A model generated the notes under the pieces. That model was not told the origin of the DNA, searched no databases, and saw only the letters and a list, made by a program, of their open reading frames with translations. From JAWLGZ01 sp041690635 (lineage in GTDB: Bacteria; Pseudomonadota; Gammaproteobacteria; Thiohalomonadales; Thiohalomonadaceae), in assembly GCA_041690635.1 (NCBI GenBank), contig JAWLGZ010000002.1, forward strand, positions 1 through 64,000: DNA of 64,000 nt, in the 5' to 3' direction. This document shows positions 42,608 to 51,030 of the stretch, piece by piece (the first letter of the stretch is position 1; each line of letters begins with the position of its first letter). A program made the position numbers and the translations under genes.

Positions 42608-43361
42608 CCCGGGCCTGCCCCACCTGTTCGCTGGTGCGCCCGAAACGCCGCTCGCGGGTCGCAAAGGAGTTGATCGCCTCCATGAAGGCCTCCTGATTGA
42701 AATCGGGCCAACACAACGGCGTGAAATAGAGTTCGGTATAGGCAAGCTGCCAGAGAAGGAAGTTGCTGATGCGCTGCTCGCCCCCGGTTCGAATGAAGAG
42801 GTCCGGTTCCGGCAGGTCGGCGAGGGAGAGATACTGTCCCAGGTCGTTTGGTCCGATTGCATCCGGGTCGATCTCCCCGCGGACTGCGGCCGCAGCCAGC
42901 TGCGCCGCGGCACGGGCGATCTCCCACCGGCCGCCGTAGTTGGCGGCAATCACCAGATCGAGCGCGCTGTTCTCGGCGGTGAGCTCCTCGGCCGCCGCAA
43001 TCCTCCCGCAAAGGGTTTCGGAAAAGCGGGATCGGTCACCGATGATACGGAGCCGCACCCCGTGCTGGTGGAGGCGCTTGACCTCACTGTTCAGCGCGGT
43101 CGCGAAGAGGTTCATCAACAGCTTCACCTCCTCCGCAGGGCGACGCCAGTTTTCACTGCTGAAGGCAAACAGTGTCAGCACACGCACACCGCTCTCCAGG
43201 CAGGTGCGCACCGCACTGCGAACCGAATCGAGGCCTGCCTTGTGTCCGGCAAACCTGGGGAGGTGTCGGCGCCGTGCCCAGCGTCCATTGCCATCCATGA
43301 TGACGGCAATGTGGCGGGGCACCGCACTTTGGGGGGGAATCTCTGCCTTGATGTCGGACAT
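42600..43361 (-). CDS. uppS: undecaprenyl diphosphate synthase (isoprenyl transferase)
   Basis: The 253-residue cis-prenyltransferase has VIMDGNGRWARRR with the catalytic Asp, GHKAGLDSVR, LTLFAFSSENWRRP, and PDLFIRTGGEQRISNFLLWQLAY. It makes the C55 carrier for peptidoglycan and O-antigen. It is separated from frr by 136 bp, in which I see no gene. Confidence 0.96.
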   Translation of the reverse strand: MSDIKAEIPPQSAVPRHIAVIMDGNGRWARRRHLPRFAGHKAGLDSVRSAVRTCLESGVRVLTLFAFSSENWRRPAEEVKLLMNLFATALNSEVKRLHQHGVRLRIIGDRSRFSETLCGRIAAAEELTAENSALDLVIAANYGGRWEIARAAAQLAAAAVRGEIDPDAIGPNDLGQYLSLADLPEPDLFIRTGGEQRISNFLLWQLAYTELYFTPLCWPDFNQEAFMEAINSFATRERRFGRTSEQVGQARGA

Positions 43362-43497
43362 TGAATGGCTATCTCGTCATCACCGAAGGCATGTGGCAGG
43401 CCGCAAAACCACAGTGGTTGCAGGGCCTGAGATCCGTTTCAGACGTGAACCGTGAAGCAAAAGACCATACCCGGAAGGCCGCTTCACGCCTGAAGTC

Positions 43498-44055
43498 CTA
43501 TATGGCAAGCATGTCCTGCTCTTTCGCCTCGACCAAGCGATCCACCTCCGCGACAAACCTGTCGGTCAGCTTCTGGATCGTATCCTCGCCCTGGCGCGCC
43601 TGGTCTTCGGAGATCTCCTTCTCCTTGAGCAGCGACTTGATATCGGCGTTGGCATCGCGCCGGATATTGCGAACCGCCACCTTGGCATTCTCGCCCTCAT
43701 GCCGTACCACCTTGATCAGGTCACGGCGCCGCTCCTCCGTCAGGGGCGGCATGGGGACGCGGATGACCGTCCCGGCGGTGTTCGGATTGAGACCCAGATC
43801 GGAGGTCATGATCGCCTTTTCGATCGCCTGCACCATCGGCTTCTCCCAGGGGGTGATGGTGAGGGTACGGGCATCCTCCACGGCGATGTTGGCCACCTGG
43901 TTGATCGGCATCTCGCTGCCATAGTAGTCGACGCGGACGTGGTCAAGCAGGCTGGGGTGCGCACGACCGGTGCGCAGCTTGCTCAACTCGCTCTTGAGCG
44001 CCTCCACGCTCTTCTGCATCCGTTTTTCCGCATCCTTTGTGATGTCGTTGATCAT
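43498..44055 (-). CDS. frr: ribosome recycling factor
   Basis: The 185-residue protein is full length and has the RRF pattern: MINDITKDAEKRMQKSVEAL, LRTGRAHPSLLDHV, the hinge DYYGSEMPINQVANI, and the C-terminal VRNIRRDANADIK helix. With EF-G it splits post-termination ribosomes. It lies 17 bp after pyrH, in the canonical order. Confidence 0.97.
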   Translation of the reverse strand: MINDITKDAEKRMQKSVEALKSELSKLRTGRAHPSLLDHVRVDYYGSEMPINQVANIAVEDARTLTITPWEKPMVQAIEKAIMTSDLGLNPNTAGTVIRVPMPPLTEERRRDLIKVVRHEGENAKVAVRNIRRDANADIKSLLKEKEISEDQARQGEDTIQKLTDRFVAEVDRLVEAKEQDMLAI

Positions 44056-44072
44056 GCGCTTCTCCTCAGGGC

Positions 44073-44816
44073 TCAGGCGGTTTCCGGTCCCGGTTCGACC
44101 AGGGTGCCCTCGTCCTCGCCCATCACAATGCGCCGCAGCGCGCCTGCTTTATTCATATTGAATACCCGCAACGGCATTCTTTGCTCGCGGCAAAGCACCA
44201 TTGCCGTGGCATCCATCACGCCGAGCTTCTGCTCCAGAGCCTGATCATAGGTGAGTCGGCGATAAAGTTTGGCATCCGGTACCTTGACCGGGTCCGCGGA
44301 ATAGACGCCATCCACCTTGGTGGCTTTGAGTACCAGGTTCGCACCCACCTCGATGCCACGCAGACTGGCGGCCGAATCGGTGGTGAAGAAGGGATTTCCG
44401 GTACCGGCGGCGAAGATCACCACCCGCCCCTTCTCCAGATGACGGATAGCCCGGCGGCGGACATAGTCCTCGCACACCTGATGGATCGGCAGAGCGGACA
44501 TGACCCGCACCGCGAGTCCCTCCTGCTCCAGGGCGTCCTGGAGCGACAGGGCATTGATGACGGTCGCCAGCATGCCGATCTGGTCCGCATGCACCCGCTC
44601 CATTCCCCCCGCGGCGAGGCTGATGCCGCGGAAAATGTTGCCGCCCCCGATCACCAGGCCCACCTGCACCCCGAGACCGACCAGTTCAGCGATCTCCTCC
44701 GAGGTGCGCTTGACCACCTCGGGATCGATGCCGAAACCCTGATTACCCATCAGGGCCTCGCCGCTCAGCTTGAGGAGAATGCGCCGGTAGGCCGGTGTCG
44801 GGGCGTCGTCAGACAT
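44073..44816 (-). CDS. pyrH: UMP kinase
   Basis: The 247-residue amino-acid-kinase-fold enzyme phosphorylates UMP. RRILLKLSGEALMG, LVIGGGNIFRG, GRVVIFAAGTGNPFFTTDSAASLR and TKVDGVYSADP are all family hallmarks. It is one base from the tsf stop and part of the rpsB-tsf-pyrH-frr transcript. Confidence 0.97.
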   Translation of the reverse strand: MSDDAPTPAYRRILLKLSGEALMGNQGFGIDPEVVKRTSEEIAELVGLGVQVGLVIGGGNIFRGISLAAGGMERVHADQIGMLATVINALSLQDALEQEGLAVRVMSALPIHQVCEDYVRRRAIRHLEKGRVVIFAAGTGNPFFTTDSAASLRGIEVGANLVLKATKVDGVYSADPVKVPDAKLYRRLTYDQALEQKLGVMDATAMVLCREQRMPLRVFNMNKAGALRRIVMGEDEGTLVEPGPETA

Positions 44817-44817
44817 C

Positions 44818-45693
44818 TCAGTTCCCGCGCACCTGTGCCATCACCTCGTCGGCGAAGTTTTCGGACTTCTTCTCGATCCCTTCACCCACCTCGAAGCGTT
44901 CGAAGCGGAGCACCTTGGCACCCTTGTCCTTAAGCAACTTCTCGACCGTGGTGTCCGGGTCCTTGACGAACGGCTGTCCCAGCAGGGTAACCTCTTTGAG
45001 GAACTTTTTGATGCGTCCATCCACCATCTTCTCGATGATGTCGGCCGGCTTGCCGCTCTCGGCCGCCTGGGCGGAGAAGATCTCGCGCTCCTTGGCGATC
45101 AGCTCGGCCGACACCTGCTCTTCGGATACGCACTGCGGACGGCTGGCGGCGATGTGCATGGCGATATCACGGGCGAGGACGGCATCGCCCCCCTCCATCT
45201 CCACCACTACCCCGATACGGGTGCCGTGCAGATAGGCCTCCACCAGGCCGCTGGTCTCGAACAGCGCAAAACGGCGCACTGCCATGTTCTCGCCAATCTT
45301 GGCGATCAGCTCACGGCAACGCTCGCCGACGGTGTTGTCGCCGCCTTCGAGCTGGGCATTCAGCAGCCCGTCCAGATCGGCCGGCTGGCTGGCGAGGGCA
45401 GTCTTGGCGACCGCGTCGACGAACTCCTTGAAATCGTCCCCCTTGGAGACAAAGTCGGTCTCGCAGTTGACCTCGACCATCGCCATCCGCTTGGCATCCC
45501 CGGCCACCGCGATCAAACCCTCGGCGGCGGTGCGCCCGGCCTTCTTGTCAGCCTTGGCGAGTCCCGACTTGCGCATGTGCTCGATGGCGGCATCGATGTC
45601 GCCGTTGGTTTCAACCAGCGCCTTCTTGCACTCCATCATGCCGGCTCCGGTGCGTTCCCGAAGCTCTTTAACCAATGCAGCGGTAATTGCCAT
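44818..45693 (-). CDS. tsf: elongation factor Ts
   Basis: The 291-residue factor exchanges GDP on EF-Tu. The N-terminal UBA-like module (LVKELRERTGAGMMECKKALVETNGDIDAAIEHMR) and the core TDFVSKGDDF and LGQPFVKD motifs are typical. It follows rpsB after a 98-bp spacer with two hairpins, presumably shared transcription with partial attenuation. Confidence 0.97.
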   Translation of the reverse strand: MAITAALVKELRERTGAGMMECKKALVETNGDIDAAIEHMRKSGLAKADKKAGRTAAEGLIAVAGDAKRMAMVEVNCETDFVSKGDDFKEFVDAVAKTALASQPADLDGLLNAQLEGGDNTVGERCRELIAKIGENMAVRRFALFETSGLVEAYLHGTRIGVVVEMEGGDAVLARDIAMHIAASRPQCVSEEQVSAELIAKEREIFSAQAAESGKPADIIEKMVDGRIKKFLKEVTLLGQPFVKDPDTTVEKLLKDKGAKVLRFERFEVGEGIEKKSENFADEVMAQVRGN

Positions 45694-45718
45694 TGAACGA
45701 AAATCCTCTAAATCCGAA

Positions 45719-45791
45719 CGGGCGCCGCCGACAAGTCGGCAGCGCCCGCGATTACCAGAATGAACACCGGGGAATTGAAGCCCGGGGTGTT
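45719..45791 (-). promoter_or_regulatory. two hairpins between rpsB and tsf
   Basis: Reading from rpsB, a first stem (aacacc...ggtgtt core, 45763-45791) touches the stop codon, and a second 14-bp stem with one mismatch lies at 45719-45748 (gtcggc...gccgac core). Neither has a strong U run. They may partly terminate transcription, so that tsf is made at a different level from S2, or stabilise the 3' end. Confidence 0.6.
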
Positions 45792-46541
45792 TTACTCGGC
45801 GGTGCCCGCCTCTTCACGCACCTCGACGAACTCGTCCTCCGGCGCTCCGGCACCCGGAGCGGCGGACTTGCTGGTCAAGATGGCGTCGGCCGCGCCCTGC
45901 AGATAGAGGGCGATGGCGCGGAAGGCATCGTCGTTGCCGGGAATCACGTAGTCCACCCCGTCGGGGCTGTTATTGGTGTCAACCACGCCGACCACCGGGA
46001 TACCCAGGGTCTTCGCCTCACTGATGGCGATCTTCTCGTGGCCGACATCGATGATGAACAGGGCGTCGGGCAGGCCGGGCATGTCCTTGATGCCGCCGAA
46101 GCTGCGATCCAGCTTCTCCATCTCGCGGCGCTTCATCAGCGCCTCCTTCTTGGTCAGCCGATCAAGCATGCCTTCCTTGTCCATCGCCTCCAGCTCCTTC
46201 AGGCGCTTGATGGACTGACGCACGGTCCGGTAGTTGGTCAGTGTGCCACCGAGCCAGCGGTGGTTCACGTAGGGCATGCCGCAGCGATCGGCTTCTGCCT
46301 TGACCAGCTCACGCGCCTGGCGCTTGGTGCCGACGAACAGGATGTTGCCCCGCTTCGCGGCCAACGAGCCGATGAAATTCATCGCATCATTGTAGAGCGG
46401 CAGGGTCGATTCGAGATTGACGATATGGATTTTGTTGCGGTCACCAAAGATGTACGGTGCCATCTTCGGGTTCCAGTAACGGGTCTGGTGGCCGAAATGC
46501 ACGCCGGCCTCCAGCATTTGACGCATGGTCACACTGGCCAT
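45792..46541 (-). CDS. rpsB: 30S ribosomal protein S2
   Basis: The 249-residue protein has the S2 pattern: MRQMLEAGVHFGHQTRYWNPKM, GDRNKIHIVNLE, FVGTKRQARELV, VNHRWLGGTLTNYRTV and the end DYVIPGNDDAFRAI. ATG 46541 is preceded by AAGGAGAT. The C-terminal tail (SAAPGAGAPEDEFVEVREEAGTAE) is acidic. It is the first gene of the long translation/envelope run. Confidence 0.97.
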   Translation of the reverse strand: MASVTMRQMLEAGVHFGHQTRYWNPKMAPYIFGDRNKIHIVNLESTLPLYNDAMNFIGSLAAKRGNILFVGTKRQARELVKAEADRCGMPYVNHRWLGGTLTNYRTVRQSIKRLKELEAMDKEGMLDRLTKKEALMKRREMEKLDRSFGGIKDMPGLPDALFIIDVGHEKIAISEAKTLGIPVVGVVDTNNSPDGVDYVIPGNDDAFRAIALYLQGAADAILTSKSAAPGAGAPEDEFVEVREEAGTAE

Positions 46542-46742
46542 CGAATATCTCCTTCGGGTTTGGCCTCCACGCACCGCCGCAGCCTGGAGGCTGCTCGCCT
46601 GCCGACCCCTTTCGGGGCACCCGGACAGGTGTAACGGTACGTGTGCGGATTAGGGGCGTTTGCCCCCGTGGTTAAACAAAAGGGCATCTGCCCCGGTTCA
46701 AGTCCGCCGGGTCGCCCCGGCATTTGCCTATCAAAGCCGCGC
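46542..46742 (-). promoter_or_regulatory. long structured rpsB leader (candidate S2 autoregulation site)
   Basis: About 190 bases separate the predicted start of transcription from the rpsB ATG. The leader can form several GC-rich hairpins, for example gggtgcccc-gaaa-ggggt around 46607-46621, agcagcctcc-aggctgc near the ribosome site, and gggcagatgccc. E. coli rpsB has a conserved leader bound by S2. Whether this one has the same fold needs a covariance search. Confidence 0.5.
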
Positions 46743-46771
46743 TTTATACCATATTCACTTTTACGCAACAA
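46743..46771 (-). promoter_or_regulatory. rpsB promoter, sigma-70, stringent-type discriminator
   Basis: On the minus strand TTGTTG (46766-46771) and TATAAA (46743-46748) are spaced by 17 bases. The -10 box is followed by GCGCGGC, a GC-rich discriminator typical of ribosomal promoters repressed by ppGpp. It lies between rpsB and divergent map. Confidence 0.75.
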
Positions 46772-46816
46772 TGCGCAGACCACTTTCCCGCCACCGGCCC
46801 CACGCCCCAGGAACCC

Positions 46817-47584
46817 ATGACCATCGGCATAAAAACCCCCGAAGAGATCGAGAAGATGCGCACCGCCTGCCGTCTGGCCGCCGATGTGCTGCTCATGATC
46901 GAACCCCACGTGCAGCAGGGGATCACCACCGGTGAGCTGGACCGCATCTGCCACGACTACATCGTCAACGAACAGAAGGCGATTCCGGCCCCCCTCAACT
47001 ACCACGGCTTCCCCAAGTCCATCTGCACCTCGGTCAACCACCAGATCTGCCACGGCATCCCTTCGGAAAAGCGGCTGAAGGGTGGGGATATCGTCAATAT
47101 CGACATCACCGTAATCAAGGAAGGGTTCCACGGCGATACCAGCATGATGTTCTGTGTGGGTGAGGTATCCATCAAGGCGCGACGGCTGGTCCGAACCGCC
47201 TACGAGTGCATGGTACTCGGCATCCGGGCGGTCCGCCCGGGGGCCCGCCTGGGGGATATCGGACATGCCATCCAGCAGCACGCGGAGGGGCAACGCTATT
47301 CGGTGGTCCGCGAGTATTGCGGGCATGGCATCGGCCGCGAGTTCCACGAGCCCCCTCAGGTTCTTCACTATGGTAGACCAGGCGAGGGGCCGGTTCTGGA
47401 ACCGGGGATGATCTTCACCATCGAACCGATGATTAACGAGGGCAAGCGCCACATGAAGCTGCTCCCCGACGGTTGGACGGTAGTCACCAAGGACCGCACC
47501 CTCTCCGCCCAATGGGAGCACACCATTCTGGTCACCCCCGACGGCTTCGAGGTCCTGACCCTCCGCCCTGGCGAAGAGATTTGA
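46817..47584 (+). CDS. map: methionine aminopeptidase, type I
   Basis: The 255-residue enzyme removes N-terminal Met. The metal ligands are in VNIDITVIKEGFHGDTSMMF (two Asp), GHGIGREFHEPPQV (His), FTIEPM (Glu) and QWEHTILV (Glu); APLNYHGFPKSICTSVNHQICHGIP is the substrate side. ATG 46817 is chosen with AGGAA upstream. It is divergent from rpsB, as in E. coli. Confidence 0.97.
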   Translation: MTIGIKTPEEIEKMRTACRLAADVLLMIEPHVQQGITTGELDRICHDYIVNEQKAIPAPLNYHGFPKSICTSVNHQICHGIPSEKRLKGGDIVNIDITVIKEGFHGDTSMMFCVGEVSIKARRLVRTAYECMVLGIRAVRPGARLGDIGHAIQQHAEGQRYSVVREYCGHGIGREFHEPPQVLHYGRPGEGPVLEPGMIFTIEPMINEGKRHMKLLPDGWTVVTKDRTLSAQWEHTILVTPDGFEVLTLRPGEEI

Positions 47585-47727
47585 AGGCTTTCACCGTCGA
47601 GCTGGCAGAGGAATCCAATTGCCCTTGCCTCCACCTGCCTGTTCGAAAGAACTCTGCCCTTGCATGAATCGCCGCGCGCTCTCTCTGTGTCCTCTGCAAG
47701 CTTCGCGGTTGATAGGGATGAGCTGAC

Positions 47728-50370
47728 ATGTCGCAAACCGAACTGTTCGACGCCGCCACCTTCGACCGGGCGCTGGCGGAAAGCCCAAACCCGCTGTCCC
47801 TCTTCCGCGACACCCTGCGGGCCTGCCATAAGGCACTGAACCGGGCCTTTATCGAAGGGGACCCGGTGGCCCGTCTGGTTCGTGGGCGCGCCGGCATCAT
47901 GGATCATCTGCTCTGCCGTGCCTGGGAACGCAACCCGGAGCTGGTCGAATCGGCAGCACTGGTGGCGGTGGGCGGCTATGGCCGCGGCGAACTCCACCCC
48001 CACTCCGATATCGACCTGCTCATCCTCGTTCCGGACGACACAGCAGAAGGATTGCGTGCACCGCTGGAGCGCTTTCTCACCTTCCTTTGGGACATCGGGC
48101 TGGAGGTCGGCCACAGCGTCCGCAGCGTAACGGAGTGCGTGAGCGAGGCGGAGGCGGACATCACCGTCGCCACCAATCTGATGGAGTCGCGCCTGCTGGC
48201 CGGGCCCGAACCACTCTACCGGGAGATGCGTGCCGCCACGGGACCCTCCCGCATCTGGCCCGGCCGGCGCTTTTTCGAGGCCAAGTGGCAGGAGCAGATC
48301 GCCCGCCACCACAAGTTTCACGACACCTCCTACAACCTGGAACCCAACATCAAGGAGGGGCCGGGCGGCCTGCGGGATATCCAGATGGTCGGCTGGGTTG
48401 CCAAACGCCACTTCGGGGCGGATACCCTGGCCGACCTGGTGGAGCACGGATTTCTCACCGCCCTCGAACACAAGACCCTGATGGAGGGCCAGAATTTCCT
48501 CTGGCGGGTACGGTTTGGTCTGCACATGCTGGCCGGGCGGCGGGAGGACCGTCTGCTATTCGATCACCAGCGTACCCTGGCCCGCCAGTTCGGCTACCGG
48601 GACGAAGGTCCCAGGCTGCCGGTGGAGCAGTTCATGAAGCGCTATTACCGCACGGTAATGGAGCTGAACCGGCTCAACGAGATGCTGCTCCAGCTCTTCC
48701 AGGAGGAGATCCTCTACGCCGATCAGGAGGACGAGCCGATCCGCATCAACCGGCGCTTCCACTCCCGGCGGGGATTCATCGAGGTGGCCCACCCCCAGGT
48801 CTTTCAGCACTTCCCCTTCGCGCTCCTGGAAATCTTCCTGCTACTGGCCCAACACCCCGAGATCAAGGGGGTAAGGGCGGAGACCATCCGGCTCATCCGC
48901 AGTCACCGGCACCTGATCGACGACGAGTTCCGCGCCGACCTGCGCTGCCGCAGCCTGTTTATGGAGTTCCTGCGCCAGCCGCACGGGATCACCCATGAAC
49001 TGCGGCGGATGAACCGCTACGGGGTGCTCGCCGCCTACCTGCCGGTGTTCGGACAGGTGGCCGGGCAGATGCAGCACGACCTGTTCCACGTCTACACGGT
49101 GGACGAACACACCCTTTTTGTGGTGCGCAACCTGCGCCGCCTCATGGTGCCGGAGCTCGGCCATGAGTTTCCTCTCTGCTCACGCATCATGCAGCGCATC
49201 CCCAAGCCGGAACTGCTCTACATCGCCGCCCTGTTCCACGACATCGCCAAGGGGCGTGGCGGGGATCACTCGGAACTGGGGGCCGACGAGGTGACCGCCT
49301 TCTGCGAACACCACGCCCTCTCTGCTTACGATACCCGGCTCACCGCCTGGCTGGTGCGCAACCACCTGCTGATGTCCACCACCGCCCAGCGCAAGGACAC
49401 CAGTGACCCGCAGGTGATCAGCGACTTTGCCGCCCAGGTTGGGGACATCAACCACCTCAACTACCTCTATCTGCTCACGGTGGCAGACATTCGCGCCACC
49501 AGCCCGACCCTCTGGAATTCGTGGAAGGATGCCCTGCTGGCCGACCTCTACCAAACCACACGCACCGCACTGCGCCGTGGCATCGGTAATCCCATCGATC
49601 AGGAGGAGCTGATCCGCGAAGCCCAGCAACAGGCGCGCCGCCTGGTCCATAACCGGGCCCTGCAGCCAGAGACGCTGCAACCGCTCTGGAGACGTCTGGG
49701 CGACGACTACTTCCTACGCTACTCGGCAGACGAGATTGCCTGGCACGCGGAGGCGCTACTCGATGACCCGAATCACGACCTCCCGCTGATCCTGCTACGC
49801 CAGGAGACCCAACGCGGCGGCACTGAAATATTCATCTACGCCCCCCTTGGCGAGCGGCTGTTTGCGCTCACCACCAGTACCCTGGACCAGATGAATCTCA
49901 CCATTGTCGATGCACGCATCATTCCCTCCAACGACGGCTACTCCCTCGATACCTACATCGTGCTGGAGGAAAACGGTACGCCCATTTCCGACCCCTATCG
50001 CATCCAGGAGATCCAGCAGACGCTGCACGATGTCATCGCCCGCCCGGAGCTCCGCCCATCCGGTGTCCAGCGCCACCTGCCGCGCCAACTCAAGCACTTC
50101 CCGATTCCCACCCAGGTGGTGTTCGCCGAGGACCCGCGCAACCACCGCACGGCGATGGAGGTGATCGCCTCCGACCGCCCGGGTCTGCTCTCCAAGGTGG
50201 GGCAGGCACTGACCGGGTGCGGGGTGCGCCTGCGCAACGCCAAGATCGCCACTCTTGGGGAGCGGGTGGAGGACATCTTTTTTATCGTCGACCCTGAGAA
50301 CCGGCCCATCACCGAGCCCCGTGTCCTGGAGTGCCTGCGCACCACGATTACGGAACTTCTCGCGAGTTAA
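47728..50370 (+). CDS. glnD: bifunctional PII uridylyltransferase/uridylyl-removing enzyme
   Basis: The 880-residue nitrogen sensor has a nucleotidyltransferase domain (VGGYGRGELHPHSDIDLLIL, with Asp94 and Asp96), the PII-UTase domain (EPNIKEGPGGLRDIQMV), an HD hydrolase domain (YIAALFHDIAKGRGGDHSELG) and two C-terminal ACT domains (from about 700; DRPGLLSKVGQALTGCGVRLRNAKI). It adds or removes UMP on PII according to glutamine. The length matches E. coli GlnD (890). Map-glnD is the conserved order. Confidence 0.96.
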   Translation: MSQTELFDAATFDRALAESPNPLSLFRDTLRACHKALNRAFIEGDPVARLVRGRAGIMDHLLCRAWERNPELVESAALVAVGGYGRGELHPHSDIDLLILVPDDTAEGLRAPLERFLTFLWDIGLEVGHSVRSVTECVSEAEADITVATNLMESRLLAGPEPLYREMRAATGPSRIWPGRRFFEAKWQEQIARHHKFHDTSYNLEPNIKEGPGGLRDIQMVGWVAKRHFGADTLADLVEHGFLTALEHKTLMEGQNFLWRVRFGLHMLAGRREDRLLFDHQRTLARQFGYRDEGPRLPVEQFMKRYYRTVMELNRLNEMLLQLFQEEILYADQEDEPIRINRRFHSRRGFIEVAHPQVFQHFPFALLEIFLLLAQHPEIKGVRAETIRLIRSHRHLIDDEFRADLRCRSLFMEFLRQPHGITHELRRMNRYGVLAAYLPVFGQVAGQMQHDLFHVYTVDEHTLFVVRNLRRLMVPELGHEFPLCSRIMQRIPKPELLYIAALFHDIAKGRGGDHSELGADEVTAFCEHHALSAYDTRLTAWLVRNHLLMSTTAQRKDTSDPQVISDFAAQVGDINHLNYLYLLTVADIRATSPTLWNSWKDALLADLYQTTRTALRRGIGNPIDQEELIREAQQQARRLVHNRALQPETLQPLWRRLGDDYFLRYSADEIAWHAEALLDDPNHDLPLILLRQETQRGGTEIFIYAPLGERLFALTTSTLDQMNLTIVDARIIPSNDGYSLDTYIVLEENGTPISDPYRIQEIQQTLHDVIARPELRPSGVQRHLPRQLKHFPIPTQVVFAEDPRNHRTAMEVIASDRPGLLSKVGQALTGCGVRLRNAKIATLGERVEDIFFIVDPENRPITEPRVLECLRTTITELLAS

Positions 50371-50419
50371 TCAGGTTTCTTTTTTCATTAACCGGTGGAT
50401 ACCACACACACCAAAGGAA

Positions 50420-50454
50420 AGGCCGGGGCGCCGGCGTATACGGCGCTCCGGCCT
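50420..50454 (+). terminator. long GC-rich hairpin after glnD
   Basis: A 14-bp stem with one G-T pair (arms 50420-50433 and 50441-50454) encloses the loop gcgtata, 50 bp after the glnD stop and before convergent csbD. It lacks a clear T run, so it may be a weak or factor-assisted terminator for both directions. Confidence 0.6.
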
Positions 50455-50498
50455 GATTACCCCTTATGTAGGGAGATGCTGATTTAATCAGCGTTTCC

Positions 50499-50693
50499 TT
50501 AGTGAAGCGTGAAGCGATCGGCCTGCTTTTCGGCCTCTTCCTTGCTCATGCCGTAGCGCTTCTGCAGTGTGCCGACCAGGCGATCCTTCTTTCCGTCAAT
50601 CTGGTCGAGATCGTCGTCGGTCAGTTCTCCCCACTGTTCTTTGAACTTGCCCCGGTACTGCTTCCAGCTTCCGGCTATCTGGTCCCAGTTCAT
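50499..50693 (-). CDS. CsbD family stress protein
   Basis: The 64-residue protein matches the CsbD family along its length: MNWDQIAGSWKQYRGKFKEQ, WGELTDDDLDQIDGKKD and RLVGTLQKRYGMSKEEAEKQ. It is small, very hydrophilic and helical. Such proteins are induced by general stress in many bacteria, but their role is unknown. An AGGAGG lies before the ATG. It is monocistronic and convergent with glnD. Confidence 0.93.
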   Translation of the reverse strand: MNWDQIAGSWKQYRGKFKEQWGELTDDDLDQIDGKKDRLVGTLQKRYGMSKEEAEKQADRFTLH

Positions 50694-51030
50694 GCTGCCT
50701 CCTCACATCGGTTGGCCGTCTCTTGCTACGTATAGCCGCCAACGGGCCGAACGCAATCTCCGGCGTCACACGCCCGGGGGAGTTCGATAAAAATCGCCTT
50801 GGGTCCGGAGCGATGGAGATCGTGCGGGTGCCAAACGGCCCTCTACCGATCTCGTTCGGCCCTCCTGGCTGGATGCCGCTCGAGCACTCGGCCGGAAAGA
50901 GCGGGGGCAAGACCTGGCCGGTGCCGCATCCGTGTCATGGGTCGGTCATGTCCTTTACACCTTGCACCACAGACCTTGTCCCTTATACTAGGCCGCTCTT
51001 TTTCGGCCTCGAAACAAGCACCTCCCGCCC
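50694..51030. other. 337-bp intergenic region between csbD and dapC
   Basis: This gap between the divergent csbD and dapC genes holds no convincing gene. I see one promoter-like element near its right end. The rest is GC-rich without an obvious repeat, RNA gene or hairpin series. Confidence 0.6.
50962..50989 (+). promoter_or_regulatory. sigma-70-like promoter of the dap genes
   Basis: TTGCAC (50962-50967) and TATACT (50984-50989) are 16 bases apart. The dapC start lies about 41 bases downstream. Confidence 0.65.

Noticed and set aside
46680..46725. T-arm-like sequence (ggttcaagtcc) suggesting a tRNA fragment upstream of rpsB
   Set aside because: The stem around the loop pairs only three of five bases and no acceptor or anticodon arm fits; it lies in the rpsB leader.
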